The translations under genes and the position numbers were made by a program. From Acidobacteriota bacterium (GTDB lineage Bacteria > Acidobacteriota > Terriglobia > Terriglobales > Acidobacteriaceae), in assembly GCA_031296115.1 (NCBI GenBank), contig JARLGI010000051.1, forward strand, positions 1 to 64,000: 64,000 nt of DNA, written 5' to 3'. Under the pieces are notes generated by a model. The model saw only the letters and a list, made by a program, of their open reading frames with translations, searched no databases and was not told the DNA's origin. Of this stretch, positions 16,228 through 24,692 are shown piece by piece (position 1 is the first letter of the stretch; each line of letters begins with the position of its first letter).

Positions 16228-17922
16228 TCAGATGAGCGGTGGAACCTGGGGGGAAATGGGGATCTCCAGCACCGTGGGCTTCGATTTGCTCCAGGCCTCC
16301 GCTGCAACCCTCTTGATGGCGCCGAGATCGTCAACGCGCGCAGCATCGCAGCCGTAGCCCTTGGCCAGAGAGACGATGTCAACGCCGGGGATATCGAGGC
16401 CGGGAACGCCCGGGGTCTCTTCAAGCTCCGCGAACGACTTGAGAATGCAGTATTCCCCGTTTCGCAGAACGATGAACAAAATGGGAAGATGGTGCTGCGC
16501 CGCGGTCCAGATCGACTGAATCGAATATTGGAACGATCCATCGCCGATGATCGTGATCACGGGGCGGTTGCGACCGGTCTCGCGCTCGCCGAGCGCGATG
16601 CCCACCGACGCCGGGAGGTTCCAACCGAGCCCTCCGCTGGCGAAGGTGAAGAAGGAGGCTGGTTCGGTGATCGGCCAGCACGTGTGGAGATCGGCGAGAT
16701 TCGACGGGGTCTCCTCCACCAAGATGGCGTTCGCCGGTCGGATTTTGCTGAGAGCCTCGAAAACTTGCATGGCGGTCAGAAGGCCATCGTCCGACACCTT
16801 TGCCCGGTTCGGCGGGTGGGGCGCCATGTGATGCGCCATCTTTTCCCGCGCCTTGCCGGTCTTCGGCCTGCGCTTGCCGAGCAAGTCCGTGAGGGCGGCG
16901 AGAGACAAGACGGCATCCCCCAGCAAACTGTCGCCGACTGGGGCACGCGCAGTCTCTGCCGGATCATCGGAAATGTGCAGGAGCCGCATCCCAGCCGGCA
17001 AGTAGGGACCTGGCACATAGGGGTAGTAGCGGAAAACCGGAGCGCCGACGACAAGCGCCACGTCGTGGCCTTCGAGCTTCTGGCCGAGCGGACCGATGGC
17101 GAACGGTAATCCGCCGGAATAGAGGGGATGATTTTCGGGAAACGGCGCACGCTCGGAGGCGGGTGCAGCCCAGACCGGCGCGCCGAGTGCCTCTGCAAAA
17201 GCAACGGCCTCGCTCCAGCCATTGCCCCGGTCGATAGCGGCACCATAGATCAGGACGGGTGACGACGCCTCAGACAAGGCTTTGGCGAATTCCGTTAAGC
17301 GAGCACGGTCGGGGGCAAAGCGGCGGCTCACCGTCCTCACCACCGCCGGCCCGACGCAGGGTTTCTCCCAATCGTCGAGCGGAAGGGAGAGAAAGACGGG
17401 ACCTGCAGGCGGCTGAAGAGCCGTGGCAATCGCACGCATGAAAGCGGCGGGCACGTCCTCCGCACGCGCGGGCTCGTAGGCCCACTTCACCCAGGGCCGA
17501 GGGAATATCGTGGCTTCGACATTCGTCAGCCAAGGTTCCATCAGCAGCATTTCGCGCGTTTGCTGGCCGGCGGTCACGATGAGCGGCGTCTTGTTCAGCG
17601 ACGCCGTGAGTAGGTTGCCCATGGCATTGCCCAATCCGGCTCCGGTGTGGACGTTCACCAAGGCTGGACGGCCCGTGGCCTGGGCAAAGCCGTCGGCGAT
17701 CGCGATCACCGACGCCTCTTGGAGAGCGAGCACATACCGGAAGTCCGACGGGAAATTCTTGAGAAAGGTCTCCTCGGTCGAGCCGACATTGCCGAAGAAC
17801 GTCGTCAGGCCGAACTCTCGCAGAAGCTGATAGGTAACGTCTCGCACGCTCTGCAGGTTTGCTGTCCTCTGAGAACCTGACTGAAAAGGAGCTGGTGATT
17901 TCAGCGGCCTGTGATTTTTCAT
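16228..17922 (-). CDS. Thiamine-diphosphate decarboxylase, benzoylformate-decarboxylase-like
   Basis: A 564-residue ThDP-dependent enzyme of the MdlC/benzoylformate decarboxylase group, which splits 2-oxo acids (benzoylformate to benzaldehyde and CO2). The PYR domain has FGNVGSTEETF (Ser-48), LQEAS (Glu-69, cofactor activation) and VNVHTGAGLGNAMG (His-92). The PP domain has GDGSFQYSIQSIWTAAQ with the ThDP/Mg motif and LRNGEYCIL. The position of the second active-site His of the Pseudomonas enzyme (FRYHQY) is Tyr-300 here (FRYYPY). About 24 N-terminal residues before SVRDVTYQLL are not family-like and abut an IS remnant, so the native start may be lost or lie at GTG 17847. Confidence 0.82.
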   Translation of the reverse strand: MKNHRPLKSPAPFQSGSQRTANLQSVRDVTYQLLREFGLTTFFGNVGSTEETFLKNFPSDFRYVLALQEASVIAIADGFAQATGRPALVNVHTGAGLGNAMGNLLTASLNKTPLIVTAGQQTREMLLMEPWLTNVEATIFPRPWVKWAYEPARAEDVPAAFMRAIATALQPPAGPVFLSLPLDDWEKPCVGPAVVRTVSRRFAPDRARLTEFAKALSEASSPVLIYGAAIDRGNGWSEAVAFAEALGAPVWAAPASERAPFPENHPLYSGGLPFAIGPLGQKLEGHDVALVVGAPVFRYYPYVPGPYLPAGMRLLHISDDPAETARAPVGDSLLGDAVLSLAALTDLLGKRRPKTGKAREKMAHHMAPHPPNRAKVSDDGLLTAMQVFEALSKIRPANAILVEETPSNLADLHTCWPITEPASFFTFASGGLGWNLPASVGIALGERETGRNRPVITIIGDGSFQYSIQSIWTAAQHHLPILFIVLRNGEYCILKSFAELEETPGVPGLDIPGVDIVSLAKGYGCDAARVDDLGAIKRVAAEAWSKSKPTVLEIPISPQVPPLI

Positions 17923-17929
17923 TCCACAC

Positions 17930-18230
17930 CTCTCATTTTTTGGCTGGCGGCGGAGCGTTTCCGTCGGAGCGCTTCCCCAGGAATCTGAGAAATTCTTCTG
18001 CCGAACTCCTGCCTTGGGGCGAGTTGTGTGCCCTGATTGAGCCGTACTACCCGAAGGCTGGCAACAGGCGTCATCCCGTGGGTCTGGAGCGCATGCTGCG
18101 CATTTACTTTCTGCAGCAATGGTTCAACTTGTCGGATCCCGCGGTGGAAGGAGCGCTGTACGACTCGGCAGTGATGCGCAGCTTTGTGGGCATCGATCTG
18201 GGTCGCGAGCCGGTGCCGCATCAAAGGGCT
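17930..18230 (+). pseudogene. IS5-type transposase, N-terminal remnant
   Basis: The frame around 17930-18230 reads LPWGELCALIEPYYPKAG, then GLERMLRIYFLQQWFNLSDP, ALYDSAVMRSFVGIDLGRE: the conserved N-terminal (DUF772) region of IS5-family transposases. The match breaks at REPVPHQRAS, before any catalytic Asp of the DDE domain. No inverted repeat is recognisable. It lies immediately upstream of the decarboxylase gene, whose odd N-terminus it may have created. Confidence 0.8.
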
Positions 18231-18493
18231 TCTCGTTCCATCCTACGACTCAAGCCTGCAGCAGGAGAGAAGTTCAGTGGCGGCACGCTGGCCGCTAGCG
18301 ATGGCGCCGTGCACCGTCCCGTTGTGCCCGCTGAAATCCGTCGCTTCTCCGGCAAAGAACAGGGGTATCGCGAAGCGGTGCAGCTAGTCTGCGGAGCAGC
18401 TTCTTCACTATCAGCGAGAGCCTCGTGATAGCGCTGGTAGACGGCCCGGAAGTACTCCCACTTCGCTTTGCTCCCCAATCCCACCTTCCTCAA
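18231..18493 (-). pseudogene. Probable second transposase remnant (N-terminus, integrase-core type)
   Basis: From ATG 18493 the frame reads MRKVGLGSKAKWEYFRAVYQ followed by RYHEA, like the first residues of the Acidobacteriota/Proteobacteria transposases whose next motif is LNEFCxxTGYHRKYAIRLL. Here that motif is absent and the frame changes: EKKLLRRLAAPLRDTPVL can be read in the next frame. It is nested against the IS5 remnant in the opposite direction, so two elements appear to have been deleted through each other. The assignment is from memory and weak. Confidence 0.35.
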
Positions 18494-18681
18494 AACCGCT
18501 CCTGAGTCGGGTTACATCTCACAGTAAGTGTCTCGACCATCTCCGGCGGTGAACTAGACCCGTGCGCCATCAGGGAAGGAAGATCCATTCCCGGTTTAGC
18601 CCGGCGCACCGACACGGGGTTTTTTCGCCAACTGAGTCACCGCAATAGAATCCAGTGTCGGATTCCGCAGCCATGAGTGTC

Positions 18682-19236
18682 CTAGGGACCACCATCCAGC
18701 GTGACGATTCCGCCTAATGGGCATCCTAGGTTTTCCGTCGACTGCTTCGCAAACTTCTCTTTGGTCTCGTCTATCTTCCATGCGGCAGTTGCCTTGAGCA
18801 TAGTCTTGGCCAATTTTCCATCTCTGGCGTTGTATCCTGCGCTGTTATTCAGCACTGCCACAACGGCCTCGGGGATCTCTTTTCCATTAGCCTGACATGT
18901 GCCGATGAACTGGGGCGAGGTCGCTGAATGCGGGGGGAATGGAAGCACGTCACGAATAAGCCCTGTTTTCGTATTCACGAGCAGTTCGTACTCGCTTCCG
19001 CAAATCTGCCACGAAACCAAGAACAAGCGATCAGAAATCTCTATTCCACCCAAATCCTTAAGACCCAAATCTCTGTGTCGTTCTTCGAGCACAACCACTC
19101 GTTCATTTGTGTCGTGTTTCCCAATCAAGGACTTGGGGATATCGGCTCCGCATTCGATCCCTTCAAATTGATCCAGTGCCCACGCTTTTCCGGAGACGAT
19201 CGTCAAAAGAAACAGGGTTAGTCGAATCTTGAACAT
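18682..19236 (-). CDS. Secreted protein of unknown function
   Basis: A 184-residue protein with a clear signal peptide (MFKIRLTLFLLTIVSGKAWA, cleavage after AWA). The mature part has two Cys residues near its start and middle (GIECGAD, WQICGSEYELL), a strand-rich core (DRLFLVSWQICGSEYELLVN) and a further TCQANG segment, so disulphides are likely. The C-terminus ends GCPLGGIVTLDGGP. I do not recognise the family. Base composition looks lower in GC than the neighbours, compatible with acquisition with the adjoining mobile sequence, but this was judged by eye. Confidence 0.6.
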   Translation of the reverse strand: MFKIRLTLFLLTIVSGKAWALDQFEGIECGADIPKSLIGKHDTNERVVVLEERHRDLGLKDLGGIEISDRLFLVSWQICGSEYELLVNTKTGLIRDVLPFPPHSATSPQFIGTCQANGKEIPEAVVAVLNNSAGYNARDGKLAKTMLKATAAWKIDETKEKFAKQSTENLGCPLGGIVTLDGGP

Positions 19237-19622
19237 TGCAGGATTCTCGCACAGAGCGCTCTACTTTCCGTGATGATGGTCACTTGACGTAGTCAGGCCA
19301 ACTCGTACGGTAACCAAAACGAGGCCGCACACCCTGGATTACTTAGTCGCGGGCGTATCACCCACCCGCGCCCGTTCTCCGACCACCCGCTCTGCCGCTC
19401 AGATGCGAGAGAGGCACGTTCGGCGGCGGCTGGGCCCGTAACCACTGCGACCCGACCCGGGATTGCCCAAACACGCGTGACCACCCTGTAAGCCACTACA
19501 GCCGAAAACGAAGGCGTTTTCGGTTTCGGCGAACCACAACCCGAGGTCGGGCTGCAAACCGACGCCAGAGCCGACTGGCGATCGCCAGGAGGATCGTCAG
19601 TTTCGGCAATCATGCTAATTCC
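19237..19622. other. Intergenic stretch with one strong hairpin (19502-19523)
   Basis: No gene is supported. CCGAAAACG and CGTTTTCGG form a perfect nine-base stem around AAGG at 19502-19523. It is not followed by a run of T on either strand, so a simple terminator is not obvious; a repeat-element or RNA-stability role is possible. Confidence 0.4.
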
Positions 19623-20306
19623 CTACTCGGGCGACAAGATCACCAGCGGATCCGTGGTCTGCTTGCGTGCGCGGTAAATCCTATTGGTGCTCGCGACCTC
19701 CGCCACCGCATCTCCGTGCACGACGTAACTACCCGGTCCCGGACTGGACCCGAACGGAATCACCTGTTCCGCGCCCGATCGCAGCGTGAACTCCTGGTAG
19801 CCAAGCGCGGTCGCCCGCCCAATCTGGTTCACTGCCATCACGATCACCGTCAGCGTGAATTCCTGCTCGCTGTAGTTCGTCACGATCACCGAGCCTTCGA
19901 GCTGTTGTCCGTGCACCGCCGGAGGCTGCGTCCAGTCAATGCTCAACGCTGCCGTGACCACGAGCGTGAACTCTCTCTGCACCTGCATCGCCGGAATGTT
20001 CGAATCCATTACCGATACTTCGAAGTTATAGACGCCCGGCGCTGTCGGCATGCCCGCGATCACGCCTTTCACGGGATTCAACTTGAGCCCCGGCGGCAGC
20101 CTCCCTCCCGACACCTTCCACGTGTACGGCTGTGCTCCACCCGTTGCCTTGATCCCCACGCTCACGCTCGAACCCACTGCGACTGGATCCAGCTTCGACG
20201 TCCGAATCGTCAGCGGCGGAGATTGCGCCCACAAGCTTCCGGCCGCGCCAAGCATTAGCACGAGCGAGACCGCGACCGCACCGCATTTCGACAATCTGAC
20301 CCCCAT
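19623..20306 (-). CDS. Secreted protein with a putative Ig-like (He_PIG) domain
   Basis: A 227-residue exported protein. A signal peptide (VAVSLVLMLGAAGSLWAQ) is followed by an Ig-like domain whose hallmark is GGAQPYTWKVSGGRLPPGLK and AGMPTAPGVYNFEVSVMDS, the beta-strand pattern of the He_PIG family common in Acidobacteriota surface proteins. A second beta-rich domain without recognised homology follows (about residues 125-227). Such modules mediate adhesion or polysaccharide binding, but no ligand can be inferred. The start ATG 20306 has no strong ribosome-binding site. Confidence 0.65.
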   Translation of the reverse strand: MGVRLSKCGAVAVSLVLMLGAAGSLWAQSPPLTIRTSKLDPVAVGSSVSVGIKATGGAQPYTWKVSGGRLPPGLKLNPVKGVIAGMPTAPGVYNFEVSVMDSNIPAMQVQREFTLVVTAALSIDWTQPPAVHGQQLEGSVIVTNYSEQEFTLTVIVMAVNQIGRATALGYQEFTLRSGAEQVIPFGSSPGPGSYVVHGDAVAEVASTNRIYRARKQTTDPLVILSPE

Positions 20307-20899
20307 CGTGCCGTCATTATAGGTGGAAGTTGGAGCAGAATTCGGTAGGAAAGGTTCCGTCTCATTTTATGCCAAGAAGTTTCTGTGAGTTTTTCAGGCC
20401 GCGCTGTCGTCTGGACCTGATCGGTGCCGGTGCGGCCAGAAATGTCGTCAACCTCGATGGGCTTACCCGCCAAGGCCTTCGCCTTGCCCGCCAGAAATCT
20501 TTCCCGCCGCTCCTCAGCTGTGAAATTGCGGGGGTGCTTGCCGTTACAGTTGTGTCGGTTCCCATAATGAAGACCTCTGTATATGGGTGCCGTAGTCAGA
20601 GTTCGCGGAATGGCATGCGCTGGAGCAGCCTTCCGTGCGGCGATGTTTGCCACGTAGACAGCAAGAGGCCACTTCCCTGCTTACTGAACGGCGAGCTAGC
20701 AGCGTGTTTGCGAGAGAAGCTTGCGAATACGGCCACTATCGTCACGCAAGCAGCTAGAGAAAATCTTTGTCGCCACCAAGAGAGCGTTGAAGGCGAAGAC
20801 CGGCGCGAGTGCTGGGTTGGGTTCATTTTGGGTTCAATATTTTGGGGAGTCAGCCAAAGCAAAGCGCTTGATAAATAAAGCAGTTAGGAGGGTTGAATA
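20307..20899. other. Decayed stretch before the tRNA-Phe piece
   Basis: About 590 bases without a convincing gene. A minus-strand frame at about 20430-20650 contains HPRNFTAEERRERFLAGKAK, which looks protein-like, but its start and end are not sensible and I recognise no family. It may be a remnant of the element that used the tRNA-Phe site. Confidence 0.4.
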
Positions 20900-20950
20900 C
20901 AGCCCTGAAAAGGCTGGCGGCGGCGGTTCAACTCCCGTCCCTGGCCACCA
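20900..20950 (+). tRNA. tRNA-Phe (GAA)-like 3' half ending in CCA
   Basis: Anticodon stem CAGCC/GGCTG encloses the loop CTGAAAA, giving anticodon GAA. A five-base variable region is followed by a T stem GGCGG/CCGTC, and the 3' acceptor strand CCTGGCC, discriminator A and encoded CCA, as in bacterial tRNA-Phe. The T loop has eight bases rather than seven. The expected 5' acceptor strand (GGCCAGG) and D arm are not present upstream. It is therefore a 3'-half fragment, the usual remnant left at the far attachment site of an integrated element. Confidence 0.65.
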
Positions 20951-21129
20951 TTGTTTCAAGCACTTACACTTGTCCTGACACAGAACTTCGCTCCACCACT
21001 GCCCTCCGTAGTTGGGTTAGTATGGCGGGTTCGCCACCCGGCGTAAGCCTCGGCCGGGAGCTATCTTCCGACCGATCTGACAGACTCGCTATAGCAACCT
21101 GCGAGGAAGATCCAACCCTGTCGCGCGTG

Positions 21130-22596
21130 TCAAGGTTTTTCCCACCATCCTCCACCCAGCGCCTGCAGCAAGGTCGCTGAGTCGGTATACCGGCTCGCCG
21201 CGGAGGCGGTTCGATCCAACGTCGTTTGCAGATGCTGGCGCTGCGCATCGAGCAGTGCGAGTTGGCTAACGCCTCCAGCGCTGTAGCGTTGTGACGCGAT
21301 CTGGTAACTAGCCTCGGCCTGGGTCGCTGCCTCGGTTCGCGCCTGTAGTGTCTTGGCATCGTTCTCAATCGCCCGCAAGGCGTCTGCCACCTCGCGAAAC
21401 GCCTGCAACACGGTTTGTTGGTACGTGCTGCTGGCTTCTTCGTACGCCGCCACGGCCTTGCGCTTCTCGGCCCGCAACGCGCCCCCGTTGAAAATGGGCT
21501 GCGCCAAGGAAGCTCCGACGTTCCATACGTCTGCGCCTTTCGTGAAACTGGTTCCGATGCCGCCGACGCTGCCCGAAAGCACAATCTGAGGGTACAAGCT
21601 TGCGGTCGCGACGCCAATGTTCGCGCTGGCCTGGTGCAGCAATGCCTCGGAGGCGCGGATGTCAGGACGCTGGCGCACCAGTGACGACGGCAGACTCAAC
21701 GGCAGCTCGTTGGGAAGCTGCAGACTGTCGAGTCTGATGGTGGCTATTTGGGCTTCGGCTGGTGGCTTGCCGATCAGCACTGCGAGTTGATGATTCACCA
21801 ACGCAAGCTGTTGCTCCAGCGGCGGAATGGACGCTCGAGTTTGTTCTACCAGGGTGCGCTGGCGGTTGATTTCGTATTGCGGCAGTCCACCGGCCTTGAC
21901 ACGCCCCTCGGTGATAATGAGTTGTTGTTGCTGCAGCTCGAGCATCTGGCGGGTGATCCCAATCTGCGAATCCAATTGCGCCTGCCGGATGGCGGCGGAA
22001 ACCACGTTACCTGCCAGCATGAGCCTCGCAGCCTGCAGTTGCGAGCGTTGATACTCGACCTGCGCATTGAGCCCTTCGATGAGGCGGCGATTGGCGCCGA
22101 AGAGGTCCAGGGCATACGACACGGCCACCGATCCGTTTAGCAAACTGAACGGCGGTGGACTGGGGAACGGAACTCCGAAAGCTGCCAGATCGATTTGTTC
22201 TCTCTGTACCGAGACGTTGGCGTTTGCCGTGGGGTATTTGGTGGCGCCGGTACGGGCGTTGGATTCTTCCTGTGCTTGCTTGAGTCGCGCGGCGGCTTGC
22301 GCCAGTGTAGGGCTGTTCGCCAGGGCCTCGCGCACCAGGTTGTCGAGTTCCTTCGAATGAAACAACGTCCACCATTGTGCTGAAACGTCCATCGCCGGAT
22401 TGAGGTGCTGCGCCGCGCCGCCCGGCCCCACGGAACTCGCCGTCTGCGAGGGCTGCGGCGCCGGAGTGTAAGTTCCGACGGTCGGTGGAGCAGGTGGACG
22501 GTAGTGCGGCCCGACCGTACACCCAGCCAGCAGAGCGGAGACGACGGCGGCAGCGGCCACGCTTGCCAGCAGTCTCGGTTTCCTCGTGAACATCAT
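21130..22596 (-). CDS. NodT-family outer-membrane efflux lipoprotein
   Basis: A 488-residue outer-membrane channel with a lipobox (SALLAGCTVG) near the start, and the family's opening CTVGPHYRPPAPP. Two tandem efflux repeats follow, the first with WWTLFHSKELDNLVREALAN and the second with RPDIRASEALLHQASANIGV, both hallmarks of the NodT/OprM group. It lies nine bases after the ABC permease and completes the exporter. In E. coli the ybhGFSR system borrows TolC from elsewhere; here the channel is encoded in the operon. Start ATG 22596 is preceded by an alternative ATG three bases inside. Confidence 0.92.
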   Translation of the reverse strand: MMFTRKPRLLASVAAAAVVSALLAGCTVGPHYRPPAPPTVGTYTPAPQPSQTASSVGPGGAAQHLNPAMDVSAQWWTLFHSKELDNLVREALANSPTLAQAAARLKQAQEESNARTGATKYPTANANVSVQREQIDLAAFGVPFPSPPPFSLLNGSVAVSYALDLFGANRRLIEGLNAQVEYQRSQLQAARLMLAGNVVSAAIRQAQLDSQIGITRQMLELQQQQLIITEGRVKAGGLPQYEINRQRTLVEQTRASIPPLEQQLALVNHQLAVLIGKPPAEAQIATIRLDSLQLPNELPLSLPSSLVRQRPDIRASEALLHQASANIGVATASLYPQIVLSGSVGGIGTSFTKGADVWNVGASLAQPIFNGGALRAEKRKAVAAYEEASSTYQQTVLQAFREVADALRAIENDAKTLQARTEAATQAEASYQIASQRYSAGGVSQLALLDAQRQHLQTTLDRTASAASRYTDSATLLQALGGGWWEKP

Positions 22597-22605
22597 TGCC
22601 TCACC

Positions 22606-23748
22606 TCAATCAAGAGTTCTGCGATATGTCTTGACGGCCACCGTCATTACCACCAGCGTGAAAACCATAAGTGGCCATGCGCTTGGCCACGAGTCAGCCC
22701 AGCCATTACCTTTCAGCATGATGCCGCGAATCAGACGATTGAAATACGTGAGAGGCAGCAGGTTGCCGAGTGCCTGAGCCCACTTCGGCATACCCTGGAA
22801 AGGAAACATGAAGCCCGACAGCAGGATGTTGGGCAGGAAATAGAAGACAGTCAGTTGCACCGCCTGCAGCTGATTGCCAGCAAGCGACGAGAAGGTTATG
22901 CCAACGGTCAGGTTGGCCGCCACAAACAGCAGGGCGACCAGGTAAACCGCGCCAATATTGCCGAAGAAGGGAACGTGAAAAACAAAGCGTGCGGCCAATA
23001 GAATGATGGTCGACTGGATCAGCCCGATGCCGATATACGGGATCAGCTTGCCCGTCATGACCTCAATCGGCGTAGACGGCATGGTGAGCAGGTTTTCCAT
23101 GGTGCCGCGCTCGCGCTCGCGCGTCATGGCAAGCCCCGTCATCATCACCATGGTAAGAGTGAGGATGACCCCCATCAGGCCGGGCACTACGTTGTACTGA
23201 GTAATGCCCTCCGGGTTGAAGAGACGATGGATCTCAACATCGAATGCTGCCGGGCTTCCCGCCAACGGGGCAAGTGGCCCGGTCAGCTCTTTCTGGATGA
23301 CTGATTGCGCGATGCCATTGACCGCGGCCAGGGCGCTTGCCCCTGCGATCGGGTCGCTGCCATCGGCTTCAATCAGCAATGCCGGTCGCTCGTGGCGTAA
23401 GAGCTGCCGCGTGAAACCCGCGGGAATAGTTACCACGAACAGGACCTTGCCCCGGTTCAGTGCATCGCGCCCAGCGGCTTCGTCGGGCAATTGGCCGACA
23501 AACTTGAAGTAGTCGGAATTCTTCATCGCGGAGATAAAACTGCGTGTGATGTCGCTGTTGTCGGCGCTGATGACGGCGGTGTCCAGGTGCTTGGGGTCGG
23601 TGTTGATGGCGTAACCGAAGAGCGCCATCTGCAGGATCGGTATGCCCACGATCATGGCGAAGGTGACGCGGTCGCGCCGGAGTTGCAGGAACTCCTTGCG
23701 GACAATGCTCCACCAGCGAACCAGCGAGAACCCGTTGCGCCGGCTCAT
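22606..23748 (-). CDS. ABC-2 type drug exporter permease (YbhS/YbhR-like)
   Basis: A 380-residue ABC-2 permease. ATG 23748 overlaps the ATPase stop (ATGA); longer in-frame starts are not protein-like. One N-terminal helix (RDRVTFAMIVGIPILQMALF) is followed by a large periplasmic domain (about residues 45-185) and then five membrane helices in the C-terminal half, with the MTRERERGTMENLLTMPSTP coupling segment typical of the family. It exports drugs or amphiphilic compounds across the inner membrane. E. coli has two such permeases (YbhS, YbhR); only one is present here, implying a homodimer. Confidence 0.92.
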   Translation of the reverse strand: MSRRNGFSLVRWWSIVRKEFLQLRRDRVTFAMIVGIPILQMALFGYAINTDPKHLDTAVISADNSDITRSFISAMKNSDYFKFVGQLPDEAAGRDALNRGKVLFVVTIPAGFTRQLLRHERPALLIEADGSDPIAGASALAAVNGIAQSVIQKELTGPLAPLAGSPAAFDVEIHRLFNPEGITQYNVVPGLMGVILTLTMVMMTGLAMTRERERGTMENLLTMPSTPIEVMTGKLIPYIGIGLIQSTIILLAARFVFHVPFFGNIGAVYLVALLFVAANLTVGITFSSLAGNQLQAVQLTVFYFLPNILLSGFMFPFQGMPKWAQALGNLLPLTYFNRLIRGIMLKGNGWADSWPSAWPLMVFTLVVMTVAVKTYRRTLD

Positions 23749-24692
23749 GGTCGGTCTCCGAAGTTGTCGGCCGATCGGCTCATCATGTAGATGAAGACGT
23801 CCTCCAGACCGGTGTCGATCTTCTGGGCGCGTACTCCCTGGTGAGCGACCGTTGCCGCAACCGTGCGCTGCAACAGGTCGGCGTCGGTTCCGCTCACGTG
23901 CAGCACAGTTCCGAATGAGACGGTTTGTTCTACGCCCGGCTGTTGCCGCAGAGTCTCCTGTAGCTGCACCAGTTTCTCTCCGATAATGGCCCAACTGCTC
24001 AAGTGTTGGCTGGCGACAACCTCCGCAGCGGACCCCTGCGCCAGCAACTTGCCATAGGCGATGTAGGCCAGCTTGTGACAGCGCACTGCCTCATCCATGT
24101 AGTGGGTGCTGACGAGCACGGACACGCCGCGTGCCGCCAAGCCCTGCAGTTCATCCCAGAAATCGCAGCGCGCCTTGGGATCCACCCCGGCGGTGGGCTC
24201 GTCGAGCAACAGCAGCATGGGATTGTGCAGCATGCAGGCGGCCAGCGCCATACGCTGCTTCCATCCTCCAGACAATTCTCCTGCCAGCTGGCCAGCGCGG
24301 CCTACCAGACCGAGGTCTTCAAGCGATTTCTGCACCACGTCGCGCCGGCCGGGCACCTGGTACATGCGGGCCACGAAGTCCAGGTTCTCGCGTATGGTCA
24401 GGTCATCCCAGAAGGAAAAGCGCTGTGTCATGTATCCAACGTTGCGCTTGATGTCTGCGCTGTCGCGGCGAATGTCGTAACCCAGGCAGGTGCCGCTGCC
24501 GGAGTCGGGCTTGAGCAAGCCGCACATCATGCGAATCGTGGTTGTCTTACCGCTACCATTAGGACCGAGGAAGCCAAAAATCTCGCCCTTGCGTACGCGC
24601 ATCGACACGTTATTGACCACGTGTTTGTCACCAAAGTGCTTGTTCAAGTCCTTCACATCGATGGCGAAGTCCGGGTTGGCAGAGGCGCTCAT
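23745..24692 (-). CDS. ABC exporter ATP-binding protein (YbhF-like, single ATPase domain)
   Basis: A 315-residue ATPase starting at ATG 24692, which overlaps the stop of the adaptor gene (ATGA). It has Walker A GPNGSGKTT, Q-loop MTQRFSFWDDL, signature LSGGWKQRMALA, Walker B LLLLDEPTAGVD and the switch His in STHYMDEA. The signature is LSGGW rather than LSGGQ, as in other members of the drug-exporter group. E. coli YbhF (about 580 residues) contains two ATPase domains; this one has one, so a homodimer is expected. It energises the ABC-2 permease encoded next. Confidence 0.92.
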   Translation of the reverse strand: MSASANPDFAIDVKDLNKHFGDKHVVNNVSMRVRKGEIFGFLGPNGSGKTTTIRMMCGLLKPDSGSGTCLGYDIRRDSADIKRNVGYMTQRFSFWDDLTIRENLDFVARMYQVPGRRDVVQKSLEDLGLVGRAGQLAGELSGGWKQRMALAACMLHNPMLLLLDEPTAGVDPKARCDFWDELQGLAARGVSVLVSTHYMDEAVRCHKLAYIAYGKLLAQGSAAEVVASQHLSSWAIIGEKLVQLQETLRQQPGVEQTVSFGTVLHVSGTDADLLQRTVAATVAHQGVRAQKIDTGLEDVFIYMMSRSADNFGDRP

